64,000 bases of DNA from Vicingus serpentipes (GTDB lineage: Bacteria > Bacteroidota > Bacteroidia > Flavobacteriales_E > Vicingaceae). Both the position numbers and the translations under genes were made by a program. How positions within the stretch are numbered: the first letter of the stretch is position 1; each line of letters opens with the position of its first letter. Location: the NCBI GenBank assembly GCA_024103385.1, contig JAGFIT010000003.1, positions 1-64,000 on the forward strand, in the 5' to 3' direction. Below the pieces are notes generated by a model. The model worked only from the letters and a program-made list of their open reading frames with translations. It was not told the DNA's origin and searched no databases. Below, one piece after another: positions 52,551 through 60,845 of the stretch.

Positions 52551-53270
52551 ATGACCAATAATAAAAACATTCCCACTTCATGTCCTCAATGCGAACATAA
52601 AATATCAGGAAATTCGCTTTTTTGTTGCCTCAACATAGATGAAATTAATGAGGTAAGTGACTCCAAGCGAAACATGCTTTTTAAAAAAGGTCAAACCATT
52701 TTTAATGAAGGCAACCATCCGCATGGAATATATTGTATTCATAAAGGAAAAGTTAAAATTCATAAGCTAGGTGAAGAAGGTAAAGATCAAATTGTACGTT
52801 TGGCTAAGGATAATAATTTTATTGGGTATAGAGCAATATTAGGTGGTGACACCTATATGGCTTCTGCAACTGCAATAGAAGATACTCAAGTATGTTTTAT
52901 TCCAAAAGAAGCCATTACCAATTTGATTAAATCCAATTCCTCTTTTTCTTTTTCTCTGTTAGGATTATTATCTGACGATTTAAAGAGAGCTGAAAATAAA
53001 ATTACCAATATGGCTCAAAAACATGTAAGAGAACGTATAGCCGAAGCTATATTATTATTAAAGGAAGCATATGGTTTTAAGGAAGATGGGGTAAGTATAG
53101 ATTCATCATTAACTAGAAAAGAGCTAGCTAATATTGCAGGAACAACAACCGAAACGTCTATAAGAATTTTGTCAGAGTTTCAAAAAGATAAAATGGTAGA
53201 ATTAGATGGAAAAAATATTAAAATAACTAACCTAAACTCCTTAATTAAAACAGCAAATATTTTCGATTAA
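52551..53270 (+). CDS. Crp/Fnr-family transcriptional regulator
   Basis: 239 residues from ATG 52551. N-terminal cysteines C11-x-x-C14 and C25-C26 precede the cNMP-type beta-barrel (about 40-140). A dimer helix (about 140-165) is followed by a winged HTH with recognition helix T-T-E-T-S-I-R (E201, R205), conserving the Glu and Arg that contact the GA of TGA half-sites in FNR/CRP. The cysteines could hold an iron-sulfur cluster as in FNR, though spacing differs. It probably regulates the adjacent Moco genes through the TGAT-N4-ATCA sites. An in-frame TTG at 52527 is rejected in favour of the ATG. Confidence 0.85.
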   Translation: MTNNKNIPTSCPQCEHKISGNSLFCCLNIDEINEVSDSKRNMLFKKGQTIFNEGNHPHGIYCIHKGKVKIHKLGEEGKDQIVRLAKDNNFIGYRAILGGDTYMASATAIEDTQVCFIPKEAITNLIKSNSSFSFSLLGLLSDDLKRAENKITNMAQKHVRERIAEAILLLKEAYGFKEDGVSIDSSLTRKELANIAGTTTETSIRILSEFQKDKMVELDGKNIKITNLNSLIKTANIFD

Positions 53271-53302
53271 AATATAAACCTATTTATTATCATACAGTTA
53301 CA

Positions 53303-53314
53303 TGATTCAAATCA
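53303..53314. promoter_or_regulatory. FNR-like operator TGAT-TCAA-ATCA
   Basis: Perfect TGAT-N4-ATCA palindrome immediately upstream of a TTG (-33) and 34 bp from a TATATTTA -7 element of the orphan cNMP-domain gene. Confidence 0.5.
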
Positions 53315-53338
53315 TTGTTTTCGATTCCAAAGACTAAT

Positions 53339-53346
53339 TATATTTA
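53339..53346 (+). promoter_or_regulatory. -7 promoter element TATATTTA
   Basis: One base off TAnnTTTG, with TTG at 53315-53317 as a possible -33 element (21 nt between). It supports TTG 53360 as the translation start. Confidence 0.35.
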
Positions 53347-53359
53347 CTACAAATTTAAA

Positions 53360-53770
53360 TTGAACAACATCAAGTCTAAATTAAATAAAAGCATTCTAAA
53401 GGATTTAATCGAAGAGATTAAATCCAGTTCAAGAGTATTTACTATTGAAAAAGGAGATTACCTATTTACGGAAAACTCTCCATTAGAGTTTGTTTATTTA
53501 ATAGATGAAGGAGAGGTGGCTTTATTAAAATTAAATAAAAATAATGATTCCATTGAATTGATGAATCAACAAGGTGGTGACATCGTTGGTGTAGACATTT
53601 TATTTAAGAATTCTCTTTGCGATTATTCTGCTGTAGCTAAAAAGTCGTGCAAATTATACCGAACATCTCTAGAAAAATTTCAACACATTTTAAGTCATCA
53701 AAAAGAAACCTCCATGGAACTAATGAGGTATCTTTGCTCTCTTCTCAACCAACTAGAAAGTAAAATATAA
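53360..53770 (+). CDS. orphan cNMP-type sensor domain without HTH
   Basis: 136 residues. One Crp-like effector domain: I-E-K-G-D-Y-L-F-T-E-N-S near 28-39, V-Y-L-I-D-E-G-E-V-A-L-L near 46-57 and G-G-D-I-V-G-V-D near 75-82. The chain ends after the C-helix with no DNA-binding domain, and no HTH remnant follows in any frame that I could see. It may bind a ligand or the dimer helix of the neighbouring regulator. The start TTG 53360 is preferred because a TTG at 53315 would lie within the promoter. An FNR-like site stands upstream. It follows the Crp/Fnr gene on the same strand but has its own promoter. Confidence 0.72.
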   Translation: MNNIKSKLNKSILKDLIEEIKSSSRVFTIEKGDYLFTENSPLEFVYLIDEGEVALLKLNKNNDSIELMNQQGGDIVGVDILFKNSLCDYSAVAKKSCKLYRTSLEKFQHILSHQKETSMELMRYLCSLLNQLESKI

Positions 53771-53937
53771 CTCTGCTCATAAAACTTATAAAAAAATAAA
53801 GGAATAAAACCGTTCATCCTCATCTAATACCTTCTAACAAATAATTTGGTTATTTGATTAAATGTTCAAGTTATTATATTCTTTTTAATCCAAAATTTAT
53901 ATATTTTTAGTCTTTCAACTAAAAAAAATCTACAATC

Positions 53938-56900
53938 ATGGTAATTAAAACGAATATCAAAAAACTTCTATATACTGGGATTTTCATTTTCTCCATAATT
54001 ACACAAAGTGTTGTTTTTGCTCAAGGCTTTGAAGGGTACTACCGTTTTCCAGCTATACATGGTAATAAAATAGTATTTGCTGCTGAAGGAGATTTATGGA
54101 CTGTTCCTCTCACTGGTGGCTTAGCTCAACGTTTAACAACTCATACTGAAGAAGAAACTTATCCTGTTATCTCTCCAGATGGAAAAACCATTGCTTTTTC
54201 TGCAAGTTATGAAGGACCAACAGAAATTTATACCATGCCCATAGATGGAGGATTAACTACTAGATGGACCTATGAGGGAGATGCTTCTATAGCCAACTGT
54301 TGGACTCCTGATGGAAAAATTGCTTACGCTACTCGAGCTTTTTCTACTTTGCCTGATTATCAAATAGTAACTATTGATACTAAAACAAAACAAAAAACAA
54401 GAATTCCTTTAAGTCAGGCAAGTGAAGCTTCTTTTAGTGGCGATGGAAAAACGATTTTCTTTGTTCGTCCTGCTTTCCATAGAAATGTTACAAAACGATA
54501 CGAAGGTGGTACTGCTCGTCAAATATGGAAATTTACTGAGGGAGAAGCGGAAGCTATTCAATTGAGTAAAGGACATAAAGGAGAAAGTCATCATCCTATA
54601 TGGGCTAATGGCAGAGTTTATTTTATCACAGGTAGAGACGGAACCATGAACATCTGGTCGATGGATGAAAATGGAGAAAACCTAACTCAACACACCAAAC
54701 ATGAGGGTTTTGATGTTCGGTATGCTAAAATTTCTGGAAATAATATTGTCTATCAATTAGGTGCCGATATCTGGCACTACGATATTGCAAAAAATACACA
54801 ACAAAAAATTGACATTCGTTTAGCTTCCGATTTAGACCAATTAAGAGAAAAATGGGAAACCAATCCATCAAAATATATTACCTCTGCATTTCCTGATAAA
54901 AAAGGGGAGCGTGTTGTTATTACCGCTAGAGGCAGAATTTTTGTTGCTCCTATAAAAACAGGAAGGTTTGTAGAGTTTACGGATAAAAGTAATGTTCGTT
55001 ACCGTGATGCCATTTTCTCTCCAGATGGAAAGAACATCTATACGTTGTCTGATGAAAGCGAAGAATTTGAGTTTATAAGTCTGCCATCTAATGGTATTGG
55101 AAAAAGTAAACCAATCACCAAAGACGGAAAAATATTAAGGTATGCCGGAATTCCTTCTCCTGATGGAAAATGGATAGCATATGATGATTTAGCTAATAAT
55201 ATGTATTTATTAAATCTTGCAACTGGAGAAAGTAAAAAAATCTCCACCAATGAAGAAGGAATCTATTCTTTTTCATGGTCGCCAGACAGTAAATATATTG
55301 CTTTTGTGCAAGTAGCAGAAAACACCATGGCTCAAGTGATGGTTTATGATATTTCTACTAACGAAACATTTCCTATTACTAGTGATAGAGCAAACAGTAG
55401 ACAACCTAAATGGAGTCCTGATGGGGAGTTTATCTACTTTTTATCTGATAGAAGTTTTACCACTATAGTAGGAAGTCCTTGGGGAACTAGACAACCTGAA
55501 CCTTACTTTGATGCAAGTGAAAAAGTATACCATATTGCGCTCCAAAAAGGAACAAAATCCCCATTTCGTAAAGAGGATGAATTAAGTAATAATGATAAAC
55601 CTGCTGACAAGAAAGAAGATAATAAATCAGACGGTGTTCAAGTGATTATTGATAAAGAAGGAATCATAGAACGAATTACTGAAGTTCCTGTTAAGCCGGG
55701 AAATTACAGAGGTTTAGCTGTGAATGACAAAGCCATCTATGTAATGTCAAGTAGCACTGGAGTAGATGCATCTACAGATTTATGTGTAATTAAGATTACT
55801 AATGAAGAAGAGGTAAAACTAACAACTATGGTAGATGGTGTAGATAACTTTACGCTTACCGAAGATGGCAAAAAAATATTAGTGAAAAAAGGAAGCAATT
55901 ATTACATGGTTGGTGCTGGAACTGGTAAAGTTGGAAGCCTAAATGATGACAAAATTGACTTAAACGGATGGAAATTTTCCATTAACCCAAGAGAAGAATG
56001 GAAACAATTATTTACTGATGCATGGAGAATGGAACGTGATTATTTTTACGACAAAAACATGCACGGAGTTAATTGGAAAGCAATGCACGATAAATATTTT
56101 CCGTTAACAGATCGTGTGACCACCAGACTTGAATTATCAGATTTAATAGGACGATTTGTTGGCGAATTGGCCGCTTTACACACCAGTGTTAGAGGAGGAG
56201 ATATTAGAAGCGATAATGAGAATATTAGTGTTGCTGATCTTGGTGCACAATTTACTAGAGATGAAAAAAGTGGTGGTTTTAAAATTGAATACATCTATCA
56301 AGCTGATCCTGATTATCCTGATGAAAGATCTCCATTAGATGATCCTTATTTAGATTTTCAAATTGGAGATGTTATTACCAATATAAATGGGAAAGAAGCA
56401 TTAGGTGCTATTGATATAGGAGAACTGATTAGAAATCAAGCTGGAAAACAAGTTAGAGTTACTTATAAACGTGGCTCAACCACTAAAGAAGCTGTTGTGG
56501 TACCGATAAGCAGTTCATTTAATCTACGCTATGATGATTGGGAGTACACTAGACGATTAGCAGTGGAAAAAAAGAGCAACAATAAAATTGGCTATGTACA
56601 CCTCCAAGCAATGGGAACTAACGACATCAATCAATGGTATAGAGAGTTTTATCCTGTATTTAATAAACAAGGATTAATTGTAGATGTAAGACACAATAAT
56701 GGTGGGAATATTGATAGTTTTATATTGGAAAAATTATTAAGAAAAGCATGGATGTACTGGAAATCAAGAGAAGGAAACCCTAGTTGGAATATGCCTTATG
56801 CTTTTAGAGGGCATATTGTTGTTTTAGTAGATGGAAATACGGCTTCTGATGGAGAAGCTTTTGCAGAAGGGTTTAAAGAATTAGATTTAGGTACCTCTAT

Positions 56901-57195
56901 TGGTATGCGAACTTGGGGTGGAGAAATATGGCTAAATAGCTCCAACCGTTTAAGCGATGATGGTTATGCAAGAGCTCCAATGCATGGAGTATATAACGAT
57001 AAGGGAGAATGGGTAATTGAAGGTCATGGATTTGTGCCAGATATTGAAGTGGATAATTTACCACACAGAACATTTAAAGGTGAGGATGCACAACTAGAGA
57101 AAGCTTTAGAAGTGCTAGAAAAACTAATCAAAGAAGACCCTAGAGATGTTCCTCCTGTGCCAGCCTATCCTGATAAATCTTTTAAAAACAAATAA
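53938..57195 (+). CDS. tricorn-like S41 peptidase
   Basis: 1085 residues with a signal peptide (about 1-29, V-F-A-Q). An N-terminal WD40-like/beta-propeller region (about 40-540) repeats the S-P-D-G-K motif. It is followed by a C1-type domain, a PDZ-like domain (about 800-870) and the S41 catalytic core with N-T-A-S-D-G-E containing nucleophile Ser970. H-T-S-V-R-G-G near 747 is a candidate catalytic His. Family members (tricorn protease homologues) degrade oligopeptides from larger proteases; here it would be periplasmic or outer-membrane associated. It is convergent with the copper ATPase gene, sharing a terminator. Confidence 0.9.
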   Translation: MVIKTNIKKLLYTGIFIFSIITQSVVFAQGFEGYYRFPAIHGNKIVFAAEGDLWTVPLTGGLAQRLTTHTEEETYPVISPDGKTIAFSASYEGPTEIYTMPIDGGLTTRWTYEGDASIANCWTPDGKIAYATRAFSTLPDYQIVTIDTKTKQKTRIPLSQASEASFSGDGKTIFFVRPAFHRNVTKRYEGGTARQIWKFTEGEAEAIQLSKGHKGESHHPIWANGRVYFITGRDGTMNIWSMDENGENLTQHTKHEGFDVRYAKISGNNIVYQLGADIWHYDIAKNTQQKIDIRLASDLDQLREKWETNPSKYITSAFPDKKGERVVITARGRIFVAPIKTGRFVEFTDKSNVRYRDAIFSPDGKNIYTLSDESEEFEFISLPSNGIGKSKPITKDGKILRYAGIPSPDGKWIAYDDLANNMYLLNLATGESKKISTNEEGIYSFSWSPDSKYIAFVQVAENTMAQVMVYDISTNETFPITSDRANSRQPKWSPDGEFIYFLSDRSFTTIVGSPWGTRQPEPYFDASEKVYHIALQKGTKSPFRKEDELSNNDKPADKKEDNKSDGVQVIIDKEGIIERITEVPVKPGNYRGLAVNDKAIYVMSSSTGVDASTDLCVIKITNEEEVKLTTMVDGVDNFTLTEDGKKILVKKGSNYYMVGAGTGKVGSLNDDKIDLNGWKFSINPREEWKQLFTDAWRMERDYFYDKNMHGVNWKAMHDKYFPLTDRVTTRLELSDLIGRFVGELAALHTSVRGGDIRSDNENISVADLGAQFTRDEKSGGFKIEYIYQADPDYPDERSPLDDPYLDFQIGDVITNINGKEALGAIDIGELIRNQAGKQVRVTYKRGSTTKEAVVVPISSSFNLRYDDWEYTRRLAVEKKSNNKIGYVHLQAMGTNDINQWYREFYPVFNKQGLIVDVRHNNGGNIDSFILEKLLRKAWMYWKSREGNPSWNMPYAFRGHIVVLVDGNTASDGEAFAEGFKELDLGTSIGMRTWGGEIWLNSSNRLSDDGYARAPMHGVYNDKGEWVIEGHGFVPDIEVDNLPHRTFKGEDAQLEKALEVLEKLIKEDPRDVPPVPAYPDKSFKNK

Positions 57196-57209
57196 ATAAG
57201 GAACTATTA

Positions 57210-57236
57210 AAGAGGTTGGACTTAGTTCAACCTCTT
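57210..57236. terminator. convergent terminator
   Basis: AAGAGGTTG (57210-57218) and CAACCTCTT (57228-57236) form a 9-bp stem with a 9-nt loop, followed by GCTTTTT on the plus strand. The right arm overlaps the last codons of the copper ATPase gene. Confidence 0.8.
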
Positions 57237-59342
57237 GCTTTTTAATCGGATAGAGTTTCCAATTACAATTACATCAGAAAAAGCCATTGTTAAAGCTGCT
57301 ACCATAGGATTTAAAAACCCAAACGCAGCTATAGGTATAGCAACGATATTATAAAAGAAAGCCCAAAACAGGTTTTGTTTAATTGTTTTTAAAGTATGCT
57401 TACTAATTAAATAAGCTTCATACACCTGTGTTAAATCTTTATCATTTAGTAAAACTACTTGAGCACTCTGTACTGCTATTTGTGTACCCTTACTTAAAGA
57501 AACACCCACTGAAGCTTTCACTAAAGCTGGAGCGTCATTAATTCCATCACCAACCATTACTGTTGGATGAGTCAACTCCAATTCTTCTATTTTCTTAATT
57601 TTATCTTGAGGCAGCTGTTCGCTATAAATAGTAGTTATTCCTATTTTATTCGCTAAATCATTGCATTTTTCAGCTCTATCTCCACTTAGTAAAATGGTAT
57701 TTAACCCTTGTTGATTTAATAGAGAAATGGTTTCGGATACGTTTTCTTTCAACTCATCTTCTATATCCACTCCTGCTACTAAAACCTTATTTTTAAACAC
57801 AAATAGATTGTGATTTTTTCCTTGTGTTTGTTCTAAATCAATTCGATAAGAACCTACTTGATAATGATTTCCTGCACTATCTTTCGCTTCTATCCCCTTC
57901 CCTTTTATTTCATTTACTTCCTCTAACACTATTTTATGCGCTTCGTCTTTTAAACAATTAACCATTGATTTGGCTATAGGATGAGAAGAGTGCTCTTCAA
58001 TACTTAACAAAATATTTTTTAAATCTTGCTCTTCTATTAATTCGTAAAACTGCATTTTTTTGATAATAAAATTACCTGTCGTTAATGTTCCTGTCTTATC
58101 AAAAACCACGTTTTTACTATTTGCAAACAACTCTAACGTACTACCTCCTTTAATCAAAATTCCTTTTTTAGCTGCCCTACCTATTCCTACCATTACAGCT
58201 GTAGGGGTTGCCAATCCCATAGCACAAGGACAAGAAATAACTAACACCGCAATACTTTGCATCATTGCTTGCTTGAAACCTGCATCAACCACCCAAAACA
58301 CCATAATGAAAGTAAAAACCGAAATCCCGATAACTATAGGAACAAAAATGGCACTCACTTTGTCTCCCAATCGTTGAATAGAAGGTTGATCTTGTTGTGC
58401 ATTTTTCACTAATTCGATGATTTTCGATAACATCGTTTCTCCCCCTACTTTTTCTGCCCTCATTTTTATTGAACCATCCTCTATAATTGTCCCCCCTATC
58501 ACTTTAGCTCCTATTGTTTTTTCCAAAGGAATACTCTCTCCTGATATCATTGATTCATTAATGGTTGCTTCTCCCCAAACAATTTCTCCATCTACAGCAA
58601 TTTTATCTCCTGTATTCACTTGCAATACATCTCCTACCTGAATTGCATCATAATTTACACTTTCAGTTGTTCCATCAGGTAAAACCCGCCTAGCAATAGT
58701 TGTTTGTAGCTGGTTCAGCTCTTTAACAGCAGTAGTTGTTTGTTTTACCGACCGATGTTCAAACACGTTACCCAACAACACTAAAGTCGTAATAGTAGCT
58801 GCTGTTTCGTAAAATAAATAGTTGTGGACTTCATGCGTACCATAGTACATTATTGTACCTGTTAAGCTATAAAAAAATGAAGCTGTAATACCAGTAATTA
58901 TCAGCACATCCATATTAGGAACCCCTGTTTTTAAAGAGCCCCATGCACTTTTACCAAATTGTAAAACTCCCACAATAAATACAGGAATGCACAAACCAAA
59001 CTGTACCCACGCATCATTTAAAATAAATGTAGATGGCACAAACATGTGTAAAAACAAAGGAATAGTAAAAGGTAAGGTGAAATAAAACTTTTTTTCAATA
59101 CCTAACAAGCCTTCATTTTCTTTGTTTTGAGGTATAATTACCTTATATCCCAACCCATTAATACTTGCTTTTATGTCATCTATCAATATGGTTTTATTGT
59201 CCTTGTACACCACCTCTCCTGTAGAAAAATCAACATTCACACCCTCTAATCCCTTTTTTTCTAATTGTTTTTTTATACCTAAAGCACAGTTAGAGCAGGT
59301 CATTCCTTCTACATTTAATGTTACTTTTTTTGAGTTAGACAT
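57222..59342 (-). CDS. copA: copper-translocating P-type ATPase
   Basis: 706 residues. One N-terminal HMA domain with G-M-T-C16-S-N-C19, eight transmembrane segments with the metal-binding C-P-C (371-373) in S-C-P-C-A-M-G-L, phosphorylated Asp415 in D-K-T-G-T-L-T, and G-D-G-I-N-D-A near 597. The C-P-C and the N-terminal MTCxxC identify a P1B-1 copper(I) exporter; a gold/silver form cannot be excluded. It pumps Cu(I) out of the cytoplasm. No copper regulator gene is beside it. It is convergent with the tricorn-like gene and 100 nt from the divergent tRNA-His. Confidence 0.92.
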   Translation of the reverse strand: MSNSKKVTLNVEGMTCSNCALGIKKQLEKKGLEGVNVDFSTGEVVYKDNKTILIDDIKASINGLGYKVIIPQNKENEGLLGIEKKFYFTLPFTIPLFLHMFVPSTFILNDAWVQFGLCIPVFIVGVLQFGKSAWGSLKTGVPNMDVLIITGITASFFYSLTGTIMYYGTHEVHNYLFYETAATITTLVLLGNVFEHRSVKQTTTAVKELNQLQTTIARRVLPDGTTESVNYDAIQVGDVLQVNTGDKIAVDGEIVWGEATINESMISGESIPLEKTIGAKVIGGTIIEDGSIKMRAEKVGGETMLSKIIELVKNAQQDQPSIQRLGDKVSAIFVPIVIGISVFTFIMVFWVVDAGFKQAMMQSIAVLVISCPCAMGLATPTAVMVGIGRAAKKGILIKGGSTLELFANSKNVVFDKTGTLTTGNFIIKKMQFYELIEEQDLKNILLSIEEHSSHPIAKSMVNCLKDEAHKIVLEEVNEIKGKGIEAKDSAGNHYQVGSYRIDLEQTQGKNHNLFVFKNKVLVAGVDIEDELKENVSETISLLNQQGLNTILLSGDRAEKCNDLANKIGITTIYSEQLPQDKIKKIEELELTHPTVMVGDGINDAPALVKASVGVSLSKGTQIAVQSAQVVLLNDKDLTQVYEAYLISKHTLKTIKQNLFWAFFYNIVAIPIAAFGFLNPMVAALTMAFSDVIVIGNSIRLKSKRLN

Positions 59343-59422
59343 CCAACAAAATTACACATTATCTAGAAGCAAAAATTCTTACCTAAATTTATAAAACATT
59401 GCTTTTGTTTTGAAAAAAGATT

Positions 59423-59430
59423 TATATTTG
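59423..59430 (+). promoter_or_regulatory. -7 promoter element TATATTTG
   Basis: TAnnTTTG match 12 nt upstream of the tRNA-His gene. Confidence 0.55.
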
Positions 59431-59441
59431 CAGCCGTAAAT

Positions 59442-59516
59442 GGTGGTTGTAGCTCAGTTGGTTAGAGCACTGGTTTGTGGTGCCGGGTGTCGTGGGTTCG
59501 AGTCCCATCTTCCACC
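59442..59516 (+). tRNA. tRNA-His (GTG)
   Basis: Anticodon GTG at 59477-59479 in a 5-bp stem (59470-59474 with 59482-59486). D stem AGCTC/GAGC, T arm GTGGG-TTCGAGT-CCCAT. G-1 is at 59442 opposite C73 (59516), the identity element of tRNA-His. The acceptor stem G1TGGTTG7 (59443-59449) with C66TTCCAC72 (59509-59515) has two adjacent U-U mismatches (59447-59511 and 59448-59510). Only CA of CCA follows, so CCA is added enzymatically. The tRNA-His 3' end is repeated at 59679-59695. Confidence 0.93.
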
Positions 59517-59529
59517 CATCAAAAAAGGA

Positions 59530-59557
59530 AAGCTTCGAGAGTCTCGGAGCTTTTTTT
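59530..59557 (+). terminator. rho-independent terminator of tRNA-His
   Basis: Stem AAGCTTCGA (59530-59538) with TCGGAGCTT (59544-59552) containing one G-T pair, then a run of seven T. Confidence 0.9.
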
Positions 59558-59678
59558 GTTGAGGAAATTTTAGACAAGCTCTTTTGAGATAAAATAAACG
59601 AAAACAAAAAAACAGTCGTATCACGTCTTTCGTTTTTTTAATGCAGGTTACATGAAGATAAAAGGGACCAACAGAGTT

Positions 59679-59695
59679 AGTCTCATCTTCCACCC
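59679..59695 (+). repeat. partial tRNA-His 3' end duplication
   Basis: AGTCTCATCTTCCACCC matches 59501-59517 (AGTCCCATCTTCCACCC) at 16 of 17 positions, in the same orientation, 178 bp downstream. No other part of a tRNA is present. Confidence 0.8.
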
Positions 59696-59731
59696 TTAAA
59701 AATGAAAATCCTTAGCACAAGCTAGTTTTTT

Positions 59732-60172
59732 TTATTTTATCAATCTTCTATGATAAGAAATTTGCCCTAAATGGTAATTGATGTGTCCAGATATGTGAAT
59801 CAAAAAGTGCCCTGTAGTCATTTCATAACCTAACACTTCAATAGGAAAAACTGAATTCAAATCTTCTTGTGATAATGTAGTAAGTACACTCTCAACTACT
59901 TCAATGGTATCATCAATTTGTTTTAACAGTTCAGTAACGGGTACATTTTTAGCACTAAACTCCTTTTCTCGATCCCTGACGTAATCGGTATTTCCAAGGG
60001 TATGTCCAATATAATGATTCAAATTACCTACAAGGTGTAAACACAAATTACCTCCGCTATTTTTGATGTCTTTTTCTATTTTCCACAACAACGACTCATC
60101 AGCATAAGCGTTCACTTCTTTTTTTAACCTTCCTAAATCACGAATAATTAATTGCGTTATCGAATCGATCAT
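59732..60172 (-). CDS. DinB-like protein
   Basis: 146 residues, all-helical. Probable metal-site histidines lie at H41-L-V-G-N-L-N-H48, G-H-T-L-G-N near 52, and H-I-S-G-H-I-N-Y-H-L-G-Q-I near 129-141, the arrangement of the DinB/YfiT superfamily. The superfamily includes thiol-dependent transferases; no substrate can be named. It ends shortly after the tRNA-end repeat and follows the next gene by 4 nt, so it is in one unit with the two genes upstream. Confidence 0.78.
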   Translation of the reverse strand: MIDSITQLIIRDLGRLKKEVNAYADESLLWKIEKDIKNSGGNLCLHLVGNLNHYIGHTLGNTDYVRDREKEFSAKNVPVTELLKQIDDTIEVVESVLTTLSQEDLNSVFPIEVLGYEMTTGHFLIHISGHINYHLGQISYHRRLIK

Positions 60173-60176
60173 TGTG

Positions 60177-60845
60177 TTAGTTTTTAGAAAACTGATTTAG
60201 TTGTAAATCCATTTTTATTATCACATTTTTAACGGATCTTTCTATAGGTAATTCTTTAAATTCCCTTACGTAGTAAGGAAAAGGTTTTCTTAATTGTTTG
60301 AATTTTTTATCTTTTATGACTAAGGCAGTTAATGTTATTCCTGAGCTTCCACCATTGATGGATTCTTTTTCATTTTCAGCAAGGTAATCACTCTTAGCAT
60401 AATTTTTAGAACCAGGCTCAATAGAGGTAAATTCTGCCACATAAAACACATCATTTGAAACTTTTATGGACGAATCTGCTTCCAAATTGTCATTCAGAAA
60501 AACAATTTTATCCAATTGATTCTTAGTTACGTAGCTAGAATATTCACTATAAAAAAAATAAACTGGACAAAAATCAAAGTACCCCCTAAAAGCAGCAACT
60601 ATTTCTTTGTTTCTTAACCAATTCTCATGAACTAATTTATCAGCTAATTCCGTTTTACCTGCTTTTCTCATTGCATTAATTGAATTATTTTTTTGGCTAA
60701 GCCTAACCAACAGAACACCTTTTTTCAATTGAGTAATATGGTTCACTGCATCTATTTTATCTTTCTTCTTATAGTTAATTTTTTTTTCTTCCTGAGAGAA
60801 AGATATTAAAGGGAACATTAGGAATATAAAAATTATCCTTTTCAT
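60177..60845 (-). CDS. secreted protein of unknown function
   Basis: 222 residues with a signal peptide (about 1-17, L-I-S-F-S-Q). The mature part is basic at the start (K-K-I-N-Y-K-K-K-D-K) and has A-F-R-G-Y-F-D-F-C-P-V-Y-F-F-Y and K-P-F-P-Y-Y-V-R-E motifs that I do not recognise. It probably faces the periplasm. Its start overlaps the stop of the 59-residue gene by 4 nt (ATGA), and DinB-like follows after 4 nt, so the three genes appear cotranscribed. Confidence 0.7.
   Translation of the reverse strand: MKRIIFIFLMFPLISFSQEEKKINYKKKDKIDAVNHITQLKKGVLLVRLSQKNNSINAMRKAGKTELADKLVHENWLRNKEIVAAFRGYFDFCPVYFFYSEYSSYVTKNQLDKIVFLNDNLEADSSIKVSNDVFYVAEFTSIEPGSKNYAKSDYLAENEKESINGGSSGITLTALVIKDKKFKQLRKPFPYYVREFKELPIERSVKNVIIKMDLQLNQFSKN

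Noticed and set aside
53841-53880. Possible fourth FNR-like site near TTGATTAAATGTTCAA before the tricorn-like gene
   Set aside because: The half-sites TTGA and TCAA are 8 bases apart instead of 6, and the pattern could be chance in AT-rich DNA.
59422-59693. Minus-strand ORFs across the tRNA-His region
   Set aside because: They contain the antisense of the tRNA (R-W-D-S-N-P-R-H-P-A-P-Q), a well-known spurious translation; no start or family support.
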